Shown piece by piece: positions 33,702 to 46,314 of a stretch of DNA of 64,000 nucleotides. The DNA comes from Przewalskia tangutica (taxonomy: Eukaryota > Streptophyta > Magnoliopsida > Solanales > Solanaceae), in NCBI GenBank assembly GCA_029844215.1, contig CM056724.1:90787093-90851092 (forward strand), in the 5' to 3' direction. Below the pieces are notes generated by a model. It ran no database searches. It saw only the letters and a program-made list of their open reading frames with translations, and was not told where the DNA came from. The translations under genes were made by a program, and so were the position numbers. Each line of letters opens with the position of its first letter. Positions within the stretch are counted from its first letter, which is position 1.

Positions 33702-36218
33702 TGTTGACACCCAATTTTGACCCATCTTTTAGTCATTTCTTGCAATTTTAAGCATTTTAGGACACCTCATTTTAATCATCATTTTTTTGCATTTTTACAC
33801 AATATTCTATGTTTACTTCTTTACAAAATGGCATGGAATTTTTTTATTTTAAAATAAGCATGATGTCTTTGTTGATATTATGTTTCTATTATTATTACAC
33901 CGTCGTTTTATTTTATTAATGTTTGCATCTCTTTAAATAATTAATTGGCATCCCGTTTTTATTTTTTAATTAGGCATTAAACATTTCTTAAATATTGTAT
34001 TTTATTATTATTGCATCGACATTTTTATTTTGATAATTTTATACCTTTAAATAATTTTTCTTTTAATTAATAAACCCGTTTTGCATTTTTGTCAAACCAG
34101 TCCAGTCCGAGGCACAATCTGGATCAGTTCAATCCGCTGAAAATCGAAGCCTAAACTGAGGCCCAAAAATGAGGCCCAATACACCTTTCATCTTTTCCCC
34201 CCAATACCCAAAACCCTAAACCTAAATACCCCTATAAATAAAATCTCTTCCTTCACTCATCTCTTCTTCAACCACAACACCACAGCAGCCGCACACCTTA
34301 ATAACCCTCCCCCTTTTTTATTTTTCATCCTCTCCCTAACTCCCTCTCCAGCCGTCCACCCTCCTCTCCTCTTCACTCAGCAACCACCACCACCCATACC
34401 AATCCCGTCGCCGTCGACCACCACTGTTCCAACACTCATATCACCACCGTCGACCTTGCCTCTCCACTACACACCACCTTCACCCTTCTCCCCCAGCGAA
34501 TACCCACATCGTTCCCCTTCGTCGGAGTTCCGTCTCCGGTGAACCCCCTTTCTCGTCTCGCCACTACTCCCGTCGCCCACCACCGGCAAAACCACCACCA
34601 CTGCCATCGCCGACCTGTCTCCCTCACTACTCACACGCACACACTCACACCCCCATTGCTTCCACGCACTGTTCGCCGGAGGTGATGACCGGCGGGCACA
34701 CCAGCGAACCACCACGTTCCCATCGACCACGAACTCCCAGACCCTGAAAAAAACCACCACCGCCATCCCATCTGGATACTGAATCTGGTCGAAATTTGCG
34801 ACGACACTATTGTTTGTTCTTCAGTTTTGTTCTATATTTTATGTTGTTTTGACTGATTTTTCTGACCTTGGTTTGGCTTTATCTTTGATCTATTGCATAC
34901 TGGTTGTTGAGACTAACTTGTTGATTTTTGCGTTATCTTGCCGGAGTTTTGAAACTCCGGCGACTACTGTTGTTTTATATTTCGACCTTGGCCCTGCGTT
35001 ATTTTGGGGATTCGTCGGTTGGTTTCAGTTGTTGGATTGATTTCCCTTTTCTTTTGTGACTGGCTGGAAAATCTCGGCGACCTTGTTAGCTTCATTTTCT
35101 ATGGTTGCTGTCAGTTATTTGGACTGATTTTCTGTTACTTGTTGCTCAGGCGTTGTCATGAATTTATGTTGGCTATTGGTGTATTTCTCAGTGAAATGCA
35201 TCGCTGCAGTTCTGGGTTACCTACGTTGATGCTGCTCTGCTTTTGTGTAGTTGTTGTTACTGATATTGGACAGTTTTGCCCCTTTGATTCATGCATTAAA
35301 CTGATTTAGAATAAATATTACACTGTTGGTATACTGATTTTGAACAGATACTAAATTGGCCAATGAAAAAGTTATCCGTCGATTTTTGAGGCCTTCACAA
35401 TTGTAAAGACGGAAAATAAAATAAAATGAAGCTTTCTGGGCGTTGATGATTTCTTCTACTTACACAGGATAACCAACACGCGCTGGCGGGGCGAACTTCC
35501 GCAGCCGGACTTGTTAAGGATGTCCCACTTTATTTTTTATATATCTGAGCCCTCCGTGTTTAAAACTATTAGTGTTTTGGCGCGGATCTGAAGGTTTTAT
35601 TTATTTTATTGTTTCTAGCAATATTGGCCGATGAAGGAATCTCCGTCTGATTTCCAAGGCCTCCTCTGTACAAAAGACGGATTTATTTTTGGCTTTACTT
35701 ATTAATTCTTGCTATTACTTTAAAATTATTTATTCTATTAATAACATTTTTACTAAGTGTTTATGCAGATATTCAAAGATCATCTTGTGTAGAAGGCCTA
35801 AAAAGGGCTAAAAGATGTCCCAGAGTTTTTATTCGATTTTAGCTTTATTATTTTGGATTGCATTTCATTGTAATTGTAAATTATAAAAAAACTGCTTAGA
35901 ATATGTAGAATAAAAAGGACAATAAATAATTAACCTAGGTTTGAACGGATAACCGCAAGTTAGCGGATCTTAAAGGATGCCTAACCCCTTCCCTTTAGGA
36001 TAATAAAGAACCCTGATCCAGAATCTCATTAATTTCGCAGACCATTAAATAGAGATTAATTGCAGTATTTTTATTGCAATAAATCAAGTGTCCTAATTCA
36101 CTTAAATAATTAGGTGGCGACTCCTCAAAATCAGCATTATTGCTCCATCCAGGGAACCGCGCCAAAGAGCAATGTTGCGGATACCGTTCAGACCCCGAGG
36201 TCAAAAACGGGCGCGACA
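33702..36218 (+). repeat. Plus-strand Ogre 5' LTR
   Basis: 2517 bases. TATA box TATAAATA at 34233-34240, followed by a long C-rich leader (34260-34760) typical of Ogre-type LTR transcripts. The last 250 bases contain CGGATCTTAAAGGATGCCTAACCCC and GGTGGCGACTCC words shared with the other Ogre LTRs. Confidence 0.88.
34233..34240 (+). promoter_or_regulatory. TATA box of plus-strand Ogre LTR
   Basis: CCCTATAAATAAAATCTC, followed about 25-30 bases later by a CTTCACTCATCTC-like pyrimidine-rich start region. This is a good match to a plant core promoter. Confidence 0.65.
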
Positions 36219-36221
36219 GCA

Positions 36222-36240
36222 TGACGACTCCGCTGGAGAT
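36222..36240 (+). other. Ogre primer binding site (tRNA-Arg type, diverged)
   Basis: TGACGACTCCGCTGGAGAT, two mismatches from the site at 16035-16053. It lies 3 bases after the LTR end. Confidence 0.8.
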
Positions 36241-39179
36241 AATCAAGTTCTTGACCATAGCAAACTTAGGTTTATTATTGCTTGGCTTTATTTGCTTTTA
36301 TTTGTTTTAAATGCCTTAAAATTGCTTGCTTTAATTTTGTATGCTTAACTGTTTTAATTGCTATTTGCTTTTACTGCTTTCCTTAAAATGGCATTCCACT
36401 CATACTTCTTCCACTCTGAAAAATTCACACAATCACACACTACACGCGAGGTGCGCTTGGTGCATCAGCAAAATTCTTTCTTCAAAACCCAAATCTAGGA
36501 GAGTTGGTATTATACGTGGAGTGCCCGGACCATCCGGTGGCGCAGAGCCTTCTCACTCGAGTTGTCCACTCGGGAACCTCAAGGCCTAGTAAGCCAAATC
36601 TTAGAAAACTTAAGATAGAGCTATACCACCCTTTTATATTAAGTCATACATGCATAAACCTTAGGTGGGTTAATCCTTGGTATTAACGCCACAATTAAAA
36701 ATCCACCAAACTTGTCAATGGGTTTCACAACCCAACGACCCATTAGCATACTATGTGTAGCGTGATGATGATAGACGGATCCAAGCCTGATCATGACACG
36801 CCGAAATTGGAAAAAGTGCACCGTCATTTGGTCGCCACTTCCAACAACAAAATTAATGTTTAGCAACTTTGGTCAATCTATCCCAATTTCGCATATCCGC
36901 GCTTAGGCCGACTCCGCATAAGAGAGGTCTCATGCATATTAGGCGCGCACTTGATTTGCATGCTTTTATTTACTATTGTTGTCGCTAGCAATTCTGTACA
37001 TATTATTTAATGCAATAATTACCCTTTTTGTAACTCCGGGCTCGAGCATTTGCATTTTTGCATTTTTTGCTGTCACGTTGCAATCAGGACTTCTACTACG
37101 TAAATCGCTCTTGAACAACGCGATTTGGACTTTGTGAAGCATCAACCACCAGTCTGGTCGAACCAAGCAGGGGAGTCTTTGACTATATTGTCACGCCCTT
37201 ACATTTTATTATTTTTTTGGCTTGCCTACTCTCACCTATTTGTCATATTTTTCGCAGAAGACCGCCCTCGCAAATAGTCGAGGGCGGCGAAAAAAATGAA
37301 GAAAAAGAAAAGAAAAAATCATCACAAGAATGAGGGAGTTATGTTGGTGAAAGAAGTCACTTATACGGATTCAACGAAGCATCGCTCTGGTCCTATACTT
37401 TGTATCTTTTTTGCAAATTCAATTGATATGTCTAGTATTGATTACATAATTCTTTATCATGCATTTTACAATATAATCATCCCGAACTACGCGTTTCTGA
37501 TTCTCACCATACGGTGTGATACGTAGGCAACCCATTTAGGGTTCGACACCACCACATAAAAAAAGAAAAAAAGAGGGGGACATATTTGGTTCACTCATTC
37601 ATTACATTTATCCAATCACATACATTCATTATTGCATTTCATTCTTTCTATCACATCCATTCATATTTTCATTACATTCCTTTACTTTGCATTAGTCTTA
37701 TATTGAACAATCATTTGTTTTGCACAATTTTTACTTTTGCATTTCTTTCATGAATGAATTCTTTTTAAATCATACGTTTTATAACATATCTGAATGAACT
37801 ACGCACACCTGATTCTCGTCAAAGATGAGATCGAGGCGATCTACTCGGGTTCGGTACCATTTATTCAAAAATACAAAAAAATATTTTATTCAAAAGCATA
37901 AAATATCTAAAAAAATACAAAAAAAGCTCTTTAAAGTATCATTGTTTGATTTGGTTGATACCAACACAGTTAGAAGTATGTATAGGAAAGAAGGAGTATA
38001 ATCAATATGGGTTGACTTCGTGGTAAACCATAGATTCTTTTGGTACCTCTCACTCACACCTGTAATGACATTCTTGCATGCTTTTAAGATAAGAACGAAA
38101 CCAACCTCATCGTTTCATGTGCATTGTGTGGTGAGTTTTAGAATAAGTTCAATTGCATTTCATTGTGATCTAGAACTTGACTGAATGTTTGTTGAGCGAA
38201 ATCTCGAGTAACACTCGGTGTAGGAAATGATCGTCGGCTTTCTTTGACCCGTTTGAGCATTTTCAGCCTACCAAATAACATTATCCGTAGTATACCCCTT
38301 TTGAGCCTAAAACTTGTTCTTTCGACAACCGTATATTACACATATACCCTTTCTGAGTGCATACACACTATCCCTCTCTTGGCCCGACTTCCTTGAGCGC
38401 TTTAGAAATGTGCAAGTGGCTGACAAAATTCTGCGTCGAAGTTTGCAAAGACAAAAATTGTCAAAGTCCCAAAAGGGAAAAGAAAAACACAAATGACGAC
38501 TTCACAAAAGAATAAATCAAAAGCCCCGACATTATAAAAAGAAAATGAATAAAAATGAGAGAATAACTTTGGAAAAAGGGGGCTCCAAACGAAAGATTCA
38601 AAAAGAAGTCAGTACAGAAAACTGGGACAAAAAAAAATAGGTCAGCATTAAAACACATAAATATCAAGCACGGACGTAGTCCAACGCTCGAGGAAGGATT
38701 AGTCACTTTTACCCAAATGATATTCATCCCTTCCCCCCAAACCTACATTACAAACCCGTGACAAGCCCTACATGATCTTATACTGAGGGTTCTCACATTA
38801 GTGGATACTTACATGATGGCCAAGTCTATGGTATCACAATTACATACATTGAACATCCTTTTGAGTGAGCGTACTTCTCTAAACGTCCAAAAATTCAAAA
38901 TACTGGAATATATGTGAGAAATGGGACTTTCTTTCAATGAGGGCGTTTGAAATGTGAGATTACGTGTAGTTCGAAACCTTGGCTGCAAGTAAGTATGTCG
39001 ATAATTAGGTGTCTGAGGTACCATTTGAAACTATAGGAATTACCAAGAAGTCAGTCTCGGTTAGACTGAAAGTAAATAACGGAATTCCTAAGTACAATAC
39101 TAATTGTTGGTATCAACTGAAGTCATGACGTGATGCTGCCTTTCCACTTTTCAAAAAATACATATATAAAAATTATCAT

Positions 39180-39545
39180 TTTTTGCATCACGAACTACGT
39201 CTTGACCTGATTCCCTCAACGGGATACGTAGGCGGCCACACTGGCTTCAGTCTCAATTTTTAAAATTGTACAATCATTTTTTGCATCACGAACTACGTCT
39301 TGACCTGATTCCCTCAGCGGGATACGTAGGCGGCCACATTGGTTTCGGTCTCATTTTTGAAAATTGTACAATCATTTTTTGCATCACGAACTACGTCTTG
39401 ACCTAATTCCATCAGCGGGATACGTAGGAGGCCACATTGACTTCGGTCTCATTTTTGAAAATTGTACAATCATTTTTTGCATCACGAACTACGTCATGAC
39501 CTGATTCCCTCATGAGGATACGTAGGCGGCCTAAGTCGGCTTCAG
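39180..39545. repeat. About 93-bp tandem module, four copies
   Basis: The unit contains TTTTTTGCATCACGAACTAC, TTGACCTGATTCC, GATACGTAGGCGGCC and a TTCGGTCTCATTTTTGAAAA-like spacer. Copies start near 39180, 39274, 39375 and 39472. The reverse complement of the module occurs twice at 12942-13103. Confidence 0.88.
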
Positions 39546-39639
39546 TCAAACCATTAGAAATCTTTCCATTGGCTCGCGTGCGACATAATGCATTTGATTT
39601 TTCCGAAAAGAGATATGAGCAATTTCCGCCAGGGTTAAG

Positions 39640-39840
39640 TCCGTGCAGAGACTAGCATTCGCAGCATCCAACAAGTCCGTGTAGATGCTACACCAACATT
39701 CACAACATTCAGCAAGCATTCGCAGCATCCAACAAGTCCGCACAGAGACTGCATCAGCATTCGCAGCATTCAGCAAGGATTCACAACATTCAACACGTCC
39801 GTGCAAGGACGAAATCTCAACATTTGCAGCATCACATCAA
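39640..39840. repeat. Short tandem repeat GCATTCGCAGCATCCAACAA
   Basis: Units of about 24-48 bases built on CATTCGCAGCAT and AACAAGTCCG, repeated about six times with variation. They resemble, in reverse orientation, words in 11440-11480 and 12190-12250 of the other Ogre. Confidence 0.7.
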
Positions 39841-39907
39841 TACAACCGCCATCACGTTTTATAGGATAACATTTCTACTCATACAATTACATTGCTTATA
39901 AATTTAT

Positions 39908-42808
39908 TGTCACGACCCGACCGGGCGCGGCGGTGCCTACACGGGCCCCGTTCGGTATACATCGAGAGAATAGCGGAACATACACAACATAAACACGTGT
40001 GTAAATAATATAACAACACACGCTAGCCGATAAGGCGCGCTTCCATAATATAAACAAAGTCAAAAGTACAACTTTACAACTCGGTTCTTACTGACCACAA
40101 AGGTGAATACGGACCTGCAGGAATAACAAGCGTGGCGGGGCGGGGCCCGCCATACCACGAATGTACAAAATCTACAACATCGGGGACAAGGCGTACCAAA
40201 GAAAGACAAGCCTCGGAGAATGGAGCTTAGGCGTCGATAAGCGATCCTAAGAATGTGGATGCGCCACGCCTTACCACTCTGCGGCGTGAACGCGGCCCCA
40301 GAAGGGTCGATTACCTGATATGTACTAAGTATGTAAAGCGGAAAATCTTGTAATTACAACATAAGTTTATAAGAAAGCGGGAGACATGTATGATAACAAA
40401 ATTACGATGATACGATGTCTTGCTAACAATGGGAGTACATCGAGAGAATACGTATAACATCACAATAGCAGTCTCCCGATCATACCATGGGTAGCGAACC
40501 CATAAAAACAGGTGGTATAACGTCTTGGGGTGTCTACCCCTCATTTATACTCTTACCCTGAAGCAGGTGGTATAACGTCTTGGGGGTTTGCCCCTCATTT
40601 ATACTCTTATCCTGTAGAAGATAGTAACGCAGGTGGTATAACGTCTTGGGGGCTTCCCCCTCATTTATACTCTTATCCTGAAGAAGGTGGTATAGCGTCT
40701 TGGGGGTTTGCCCCTCACTGATACTCTTACCCTACCTCAAAACCGGCCGTCATACAATAATTAAGCAAGTTAGCAATCCCCCTAACTTCTTATTAGTCTT
40801 ATTCATCTACATTCTCATTTTAGTTTACTTAAGGCACTTTCATGTCTTTTATAAGAATCCGGGAATTTAACCCAAAGTACTACATACTTCTATTCTTTTA
40901 AAAACAAATGACTCTTTTTAGTAGAAAGCTTCCAAGACACTATTAACCATAGTATCAAGTCCAAAGTACATTTCAAGGCAAGTCACAATACCTTTAGAAT
41001 TAAAGTAGGTTTCTAAATCAAATGACTCCTTTCTTATTAAACCTTGGGCAATTGATACCTTAAAATCAATTTGCCTTTTGTTAACACAAGCCATTTACCT
41101 TTGCATAAAGTCAATATAACCAACTCCCCATAAAGTCGTTATATTCACTTTATACCTTAGTCAAGTACATTTTTTTCCTATCCAAGGGACTTATACGATT
41201 AAAACGACACAAGTATCACATACTTTAAATCTCTTCAAGTCCCTTAACTTTACTAAGACTTAAGACATCCTTAATATTTCAAAGAAGTGAGTTAACTTCC
41301 TAACTCACCCGACTTGGCATTTTATAAGGCTAGTAAAGAATGTCAAAGGCTTGTACGTCCACCGTACTACATACGCTAACTAGTCATGCTCAAAAGATAG
41401 GAAAAAGTTCTACATACCTTGTCGGGTCAAACCACTTTGCCAAGTACGAAGTCCCGCCCGTACTATGTCAACCTATAATATTCACAATACGTCTATTAAA
41501 GCCTTACTTCAAACGTAGAATATTATAAGTGTTAAGTCTCTAAATTCTACGGAAAATCGGGCAGCACCTCCTTTGTTTTTACTTACTTTGCCACCTTTTC
41601 CAAGGTCGAAATACAATAACCAAACAGCCCCAATTGGCTCACAATTTATATAGCAGGTAGTCCAATACAAATGACTAACTAAACAGCCCCAATTGGCTCA
41701 CAATCAATCTAGCGGTAGTCGATACAAATGACTAACTAAACAGCCCCAATTGGCTCACAATCAATATAGCAGGTAGTCCGATACAAATGACTAACTAAAC
41801 AGCCCCAATTGGCTCACAATTTATATTTCAACCCAAATTTGTAGCATAACATGATATCAAGTCGCATTTGATTATAATAACCATAATCCTTAAGTCAATG
41901 ACATGCGACGGTTCTAACAACGATTAAATTGTAATTCAACTTAGTAATGGATTACCTTACATTTCGGATTTCCAAGGCTATAATCAATCCATAATCTTTA
42001 TAACTTCAATATAACAACTTCATGCTTGCAACATACAAAGCTAACAACAACAAAATGAATAATCTTGTAATACTTTCAAAGAACAAGATTATACCTCAAT
42101 GATTCTTAAACCAACTCCAATCCGAAGTCGCTCCTTAGTAGTTTATAGCCTCTCCAAGACACCTCAATCCTCGTGTGAAGACCCTTAGAACAATACCAAC
42201 AAATATCCTTCAAAACTCCAAGCAAAACCTAGAAAGACCCTTAGGTTTTCGTTTGCGACTAACCCGAAAACAATCTTTTCCAAGATTTTTCTATAGAGAT
42301 GTGTTTACAATACACCTAGGAACCTTGGTTTAAAGTGGGGAACTAAAAGAACAAGGAACAAATTTTTTTCTTTTGCAAGGTGAACCCGAGAGCTTTGCCT
42401 ATGTTCTTCCAATTTTTTTGTGTAAAATTTCTAAGTGTTGAGCTCCCTCTCTACTAGTAGTAATATAAGTAGCACCTTGGAGGGTTAGGATACAAACAAA
42501 TGGTTGGTTGGGATCTAGTCTTGCTAAATATCAAGACTTATTGACCAAGACTTAGTCAACCTTCTCAAGCTACACAAGTTGCAAGACTAGTCTTGCAACA
42601 AAGGTCCAATGACCTTCATGCCCTTGCACAATTTCGACCAAGGCATCTTAAAAGGGGGGTGACACGTGTCGCCCTCCCATTCGTTACAATAATACATTAT
42701 CCGACAATTCCATAATTTCCGATAAGTTTTTACAAGTCTCCAATCCTTAACATTTGTGAGTTCTTACTTACTTTCTTAAGGCATGTCCTGCAATTACGGG
42801 GTGTAACA
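39908..42808 (-). repeat. E2 3' LTR
   Basis: 2901 bases, TGTCACGACC...GTGTAACA. It carries the same two internal tandem arrays as the family but is clearly diverged from 22319-25257 and 47803-50729, for example around 41625-41830 and 42355-42420. Confidence 0.9.
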
Positions 42809-42822
42809 TTCTTCCCCCCTTA
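42809..42822 (-). other. E2 polypurine tract
   Basis: The minus strand reads TAAGGGGGGAAGAA directly before the LTR start TGTTACACC. Confidence 0.8.
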
Positions 42823-42884
42823 GAAACATTCGTCCCCGAATGTTCTTTCGGAGTCACACTTACTATTAGCGACATAGTTTCCTT

Positions 42885-43409
42885 TCACAGCCCCGACATA
42901 CCAAAAATGCCACTCATGGCCACATAAAAGCATTTAAGAAAAAGAAACACTTCAATTAAAACCTGACAAGCAAGGGCAAAATGAAATACACAAGGTATAG
43001 GAAATAAGTGAGGATACCTCTCAACATGTCCTCCTCCGCTTCCCAAGTCATCTCCTCCGGTTATCATTTCTCCACGGGACTTTGTGGAAGCTACATCCTT
43101 GTCCGCCGCCGACTGGCGATCGAGTATCGCTATGGGACTCTCCTCATACGATAACCCCTCTGTTACTTGGACCTCACTAGTAGGAAAAACTCTCGCTGGA
43201 TCACCGATACACTTCCTCAACATAGAAACATGGAAGACCGGATGTACCGCCTCTAACTCTGATGGCAGATCCAACTCATAAGCAACCTGTCCCACTCTAC
43301 GGACGATCTGGTAGGGCCCAATGTACCTTGGGCTGAGTTTCTTCTTACGAATCTCATCACACCGCCATGGGTGGCGCTTCAAGAAGACCCAATCGTCACG
43401 AAACTCCAA
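42885..43409 (-). pseudogene. pol: E2 integrase C-terminal (GPY/F) domain and chromodomain remnant
   Basis: The open stretch begins in the integrase C-terminal region. KLSPRYIGPYQIVRRVGQVA then YELDLPSEL and VHPVFHVSMLRK (about residues 24-67) form the GPY/F domain of chromoviruses. VTEGLSYEESPIAILDRQ (about 82-99) starts the chromodomain, which normally targets integration to marked chromatin. After residue 100 the chromodomain is scrambled, but the YPHLF end (about 132-136) is still visible, so a frameshift or error lies inside it. The remaining residues read into the 3' untranslated region. Confidence 0.85.
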
Positions 43410-43444
43410 ATGTCGGCGCCGATTATCCGCGTATGACCTGCCGA

Positions 43445-44262
43445 CTACGAGCCGCTGCGGTCTCTCTGGATAAGCTTCACCTTATCCACACCTGTATGCA
43501 AATGCAGGCCAACTAATCGTACCTCGCCCACGTCGAACCAACCGATCGGCGACTGCATTTCCGCCATATAAAGCCTCGTATGGCGCCATCGTATCTTTGG
43601 AATGGTAGTGTTGTTATAAGCAAACTCCACAAGAGGCAAATGATCCTCCCGGCTACCATTGAAATCTATCACGCAGCTCGCGACATATCCTCGAGTGTGC
43701 GGATAGTGCGCTCTGCTGCGCGTCGACCGAGGGTGAAATCTTGTCTTTGAGACTCATCTGTGTCCCCAAACCATACGGAAAGACCTCCGAAGTTAGGCAG
43801 AACCGGGCTCCCTATCGGATATAATCGACACCGAACACCGCGGCCTCACTATCTCTCGGATGTACAATCCGCATAGTCCTCACCAAAACGTCGTCATTTG
43901 GAAGGAAATGGGCTGATTTCGACTGTCAACAATAACCCAAATGGAGTCGTACTTCCTCCGAGTGCGAGGTAACCTGTAACAAAGTCCATGTTGATCATCT
44001 CCACTTCCAAGTCGGAATCTCGATAGATCGCAATAAACCATCGGGCCTCGTGCTCGACCTTGACCTGCTGGCAATTAGGACACTGTGCAACAAAACCTGC
44101 CACGTCCCTCTTCAGGCCATCCCACCAATACAAACATCTGAGGTCATGGTACATCTTGGTCGACCCCGGATGAATAGAATATCGAGCGCTGTGTGCCTCC
44201 CCCAGAATCTGCTGACGAAGTCCTAACACATCGGGAACACACAACCGGCCCTCAAATCTCAA
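43445..44262 (-). pseudogene. pol: E2 integrase zinc-binding and core domains, frameshifted
   Basis: The fragment 44262-43894 encodes the HHCC zinc-binding domain: H24 (AHSARYS), H31 (IHPGST), C61 and C64 (CPNC), with YWWDGLKRDVA between. It continues into the core with EMINMDFVTG, which holds the first catalytic Asp. An overlapping frame at 44074-43880 continues LPRTRRKYDSIWVIVD, marking a frameshift near 43980. A later core fragment at 43672-43445 gives DFNGSREDHLPLVEFAYNN. Not translatable as one protein. Confidence 0.85.
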
Positions 44263-44269
44263 AGACCCA

Positions 44270-44692
44270 TCAGCGCCACTCGAATAGACTCTCCTCCCGA
44301 AGAGCTACATCACGGTACCGTACCAACACTGGGTCCTCAAACTGTCGCCTCTTCACCTCATCAACGATGGAAGACTCGGCAACCTCACGAACCCGTACTC
44401 CACTATCGTCGGCATCGATCAATCGAACCCCAAGGCTCGCTAACTGGTGGATCTGACGGACCATGTCCTGTCTCTCTGGCTGTACCTCTGATAGGCTCCC
44501 CATAGATCTACGACTCAAGGCATCAGCAACTACGTTGGCCTTCCCCGGATGGTATAGAATATCAACATCATAATCTTTCAGCAATTCTAACCACCGTCTC
44601 TGTCTCAAGTTGACTCCTCGCTGAAGATATACTGGAGGCTCTTGTGGTCTGTATAAATATCCACATGAACTCCGTACAAATAATGTCTCCAA
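44270..44692 (-). pseudogene. pol: E2 RNase H C-terminal part and RH-IN connection
   Basis: After about 25 residues, QRRWLELLKDYDVDILYHPG then KANVVADALSRR mark the end of the RNase H domain of Ty3/gypsy elements. The rest, to the H2C2 region, is the RH-IN connection (SLGVRLIDADDSGVRVREV). Upstream RNase H sequence (roughly 44700-44950) is recognisable only in pieces because of frameshifts. Confidence 0.82.
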
Positions 44693-44955
44693 ATCTTCAA
44701 GGCATGAATAACTGCGCCAACTCTAAGTCATGGGTAGGGTAATTCCTCTCATGCTTCCGTAACTGGGAAGCATAGGCTATAACCTTGCTGCGCGCATCAA
44801 AACACACCCTAGCCCGATACCCGAGGCATCACGATAGATCACGTGCCCATCTAACCCTCCGAAAGAGTAAGCGGAGTGTAGTCAACCTTTCCTTCAACAA
44901 CTGAAACCCTTCTCGCAAGCCTCGTCGGCTGGAACTTGGCCGCTTACCGAGTCGA

Positions 44956-45774
44956 CTAGTCAGCGGTCTTTGAAATCGAAGCAACCGCTCCACAAACTGC
45001 GATAATAACTGCCGGTCTAAGAAATGCGCACTCGGTCGGAGTAGTAGGTCTCGGCCAAGACTTGACTGCCTCTATCTTTGTCGTATCTACCCGAATACCA
45101 TCAGCCCCAATAATATGCCCCAGGAATGCCACTGAGGCCAACCAAAACTCACACTTGAGAACTTGGCGAATAATCGCCGGCTCGAGAATCCCAATACCGC
45201 CTCAGTGATCTGCATGCTCTGCTCTGTCAGTGAATACACCAGGATGTCATCAATGAATACAATCACAAATGTATCCAAAATGGCTTGAACACCGGTTCAT
45301 CAAATCCATAAATACCTGGGCGTTGGTCAAACCGAAAGACATAACCACGAACTCATAGTGCCCATACCGGGTCACGAATGCGATCTTTGGGATATCGCCT
45401 CTCGAACTCGAACTCGATGATAACCGGACCGCAGTCTATCTTTGAGAAACACCTCGCACTCGCAATCGGTCAAACAAATCATCAATCACGGGAGGGGTAC
45501 CTATTCTTAATGGTTACCTTATTCACCGCTCAGAGTCAACACATACGCATCTGGCCCCATCCTTCTTCTTTACAAACAACAGGCGCTCCCGGGGGAGATA
45601 CACTAGGCTGATAAAGCCTTTCTCTAGCAAGTCTTTGGTGGTCCTTGACTCCTCAACTCGGCCAGTGCCATCCGGTGTATGGCGGAATGGAAATAGGTCG
45701 AGTGTCCGCAACGTGTCAATACAAAACTCGATCTCCTCTCTCGGGAGGATACGGAAGATCATGCGGGAACACAT
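44956..45774 (-). pseudogene. pol: E2 reverse transcriptase, multiply frameshifted
   Basis: Three overlapping pieces in different frames. 45774-45523 gives LLEKGFISLV and LLFVKKKDGA (fingers). 45278-45087 gives FVIVFIDDILVYS, which holds the catalytic DD box (FIDD). 45141-44956 gives VAFLGHIIGADGIRVDTTKI then EAVKSWPRPTTPTE, the RT thumb and connection. The domain order is right for Ty3/gypsy, but no continuous frame exists. Confidence 0.87.
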
Positions 45775-46228
45775 CCGAAACTCCTAACCATCGCATCGAT
45801 GAAGAAGCGCACCTCGGCCTGATCGAATACGAACGGATGATAGATGTACTTCTTCGCACCATCTTTCTAGCCTTGAGGTAAGAAATAAACCTACCCGCCG
45901 GCGATCTTTGTGTTGCCCTCCACTCGATAAGCGGCTCGCCAGAAATCGAACCGAACCAACTGTCCCTACGACCAGCGTTGGCATAACAAGAGGCCAACCA
46001 GTCCATACCCATAATGACATCAAAATCTGTCATCTCCAGCTCTATCAAGTCTGCAAGGGTCTGACGACTGTAAATAAATACCGGACAACCTCTATACACC
46101 CGCTCAGCTAACACCGAATCACCAACTGGCGTAGCTACCTCAAACGGCTCTATCGACACCGGCTCTACTCCGATTCTACCCGCAATAAGAGGGGACACAT
46201 AGGACAAGGTAGAACCTGGATCTATCAA
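45775..46228 (-). pseudogene. pol: E2 aspartic protease
   Basis: Open fragment (running on to 45716) with IDPGSTLSYVSPLIA at its start, the active-site region in which the usual DSGST-type motif reads DPGST. GCPVFIYSRQTLADLIELEM and DFDVIMGMDWLASC (second-lobe motif) follow. The catalytic Asp is retained; the Ser next to it appears as Pro. After about residue 85 the frame drifts from the family, and a neighbouring frame (46023-45784) takes over. Confidence 0.82.
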
Positions 46229-46314
46229 TGCGTAAATATCACGACTGAAATCGGTAATATACGTGACGGCGTGGGAAGCCTCACGATCTGGCGGTGGCTA
46301 GAGAATATATGCGG

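Larger units (their letters stand above)
33702..39907 (+). mobile_element. Ogre/Tat-type element on the plus strand, 3' half missing
   Basis: The 5' LTR (33702-36218) starts TGTTGACACCCAATTTTG and ends GGGCGCGACA. It is followed by a tRNA-Arg-type primer site (36222-36240) and 3.7 kb of internal sequence that stops at the chromovirus LTR at 39908. No polypurine tract or 3' LTR of this element is found anywhere to the right; the far side of E2 is a copy of B instead. It is a different family from the element at 7199-19649: only the LTR ends and some leader and tail motifs are shared. Confidence 0.85.
36241..39907 (+). other. Internal region of plus-strand Ogre, noncoding
   Basis: No gag or pol could be recognised in 3.7 kb. 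36660-36860 corresponds, in element sense, to the leader at 15430-15660 of the other Ogre. Single degenerate copies of the GAACTACG...GATACGTAGG module occur near 37485 and 37795, and arrays follow at 39180-39545 and 39640-39840. The arrangement of leader joined directly to tail repeats suggests a large internal deletion of coding sequence. Confidence 0.6.

Noticed and set aside
34436..34766. Gly/Val/Arg-rich open frames on the minus strand
   Set aside because: Antisense of the C-rich leader in the plus-strand Ogre LTR; composition alone explains the lack of stops.
39180..39545. Regular repeat with spacers, as a CRISPR array
   Set aside because: Spacers are similar to each other, the repeat is too long and variable, no cas genes occur, and the DNA is eukaryotic. 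It is an Ogre tail repeat.
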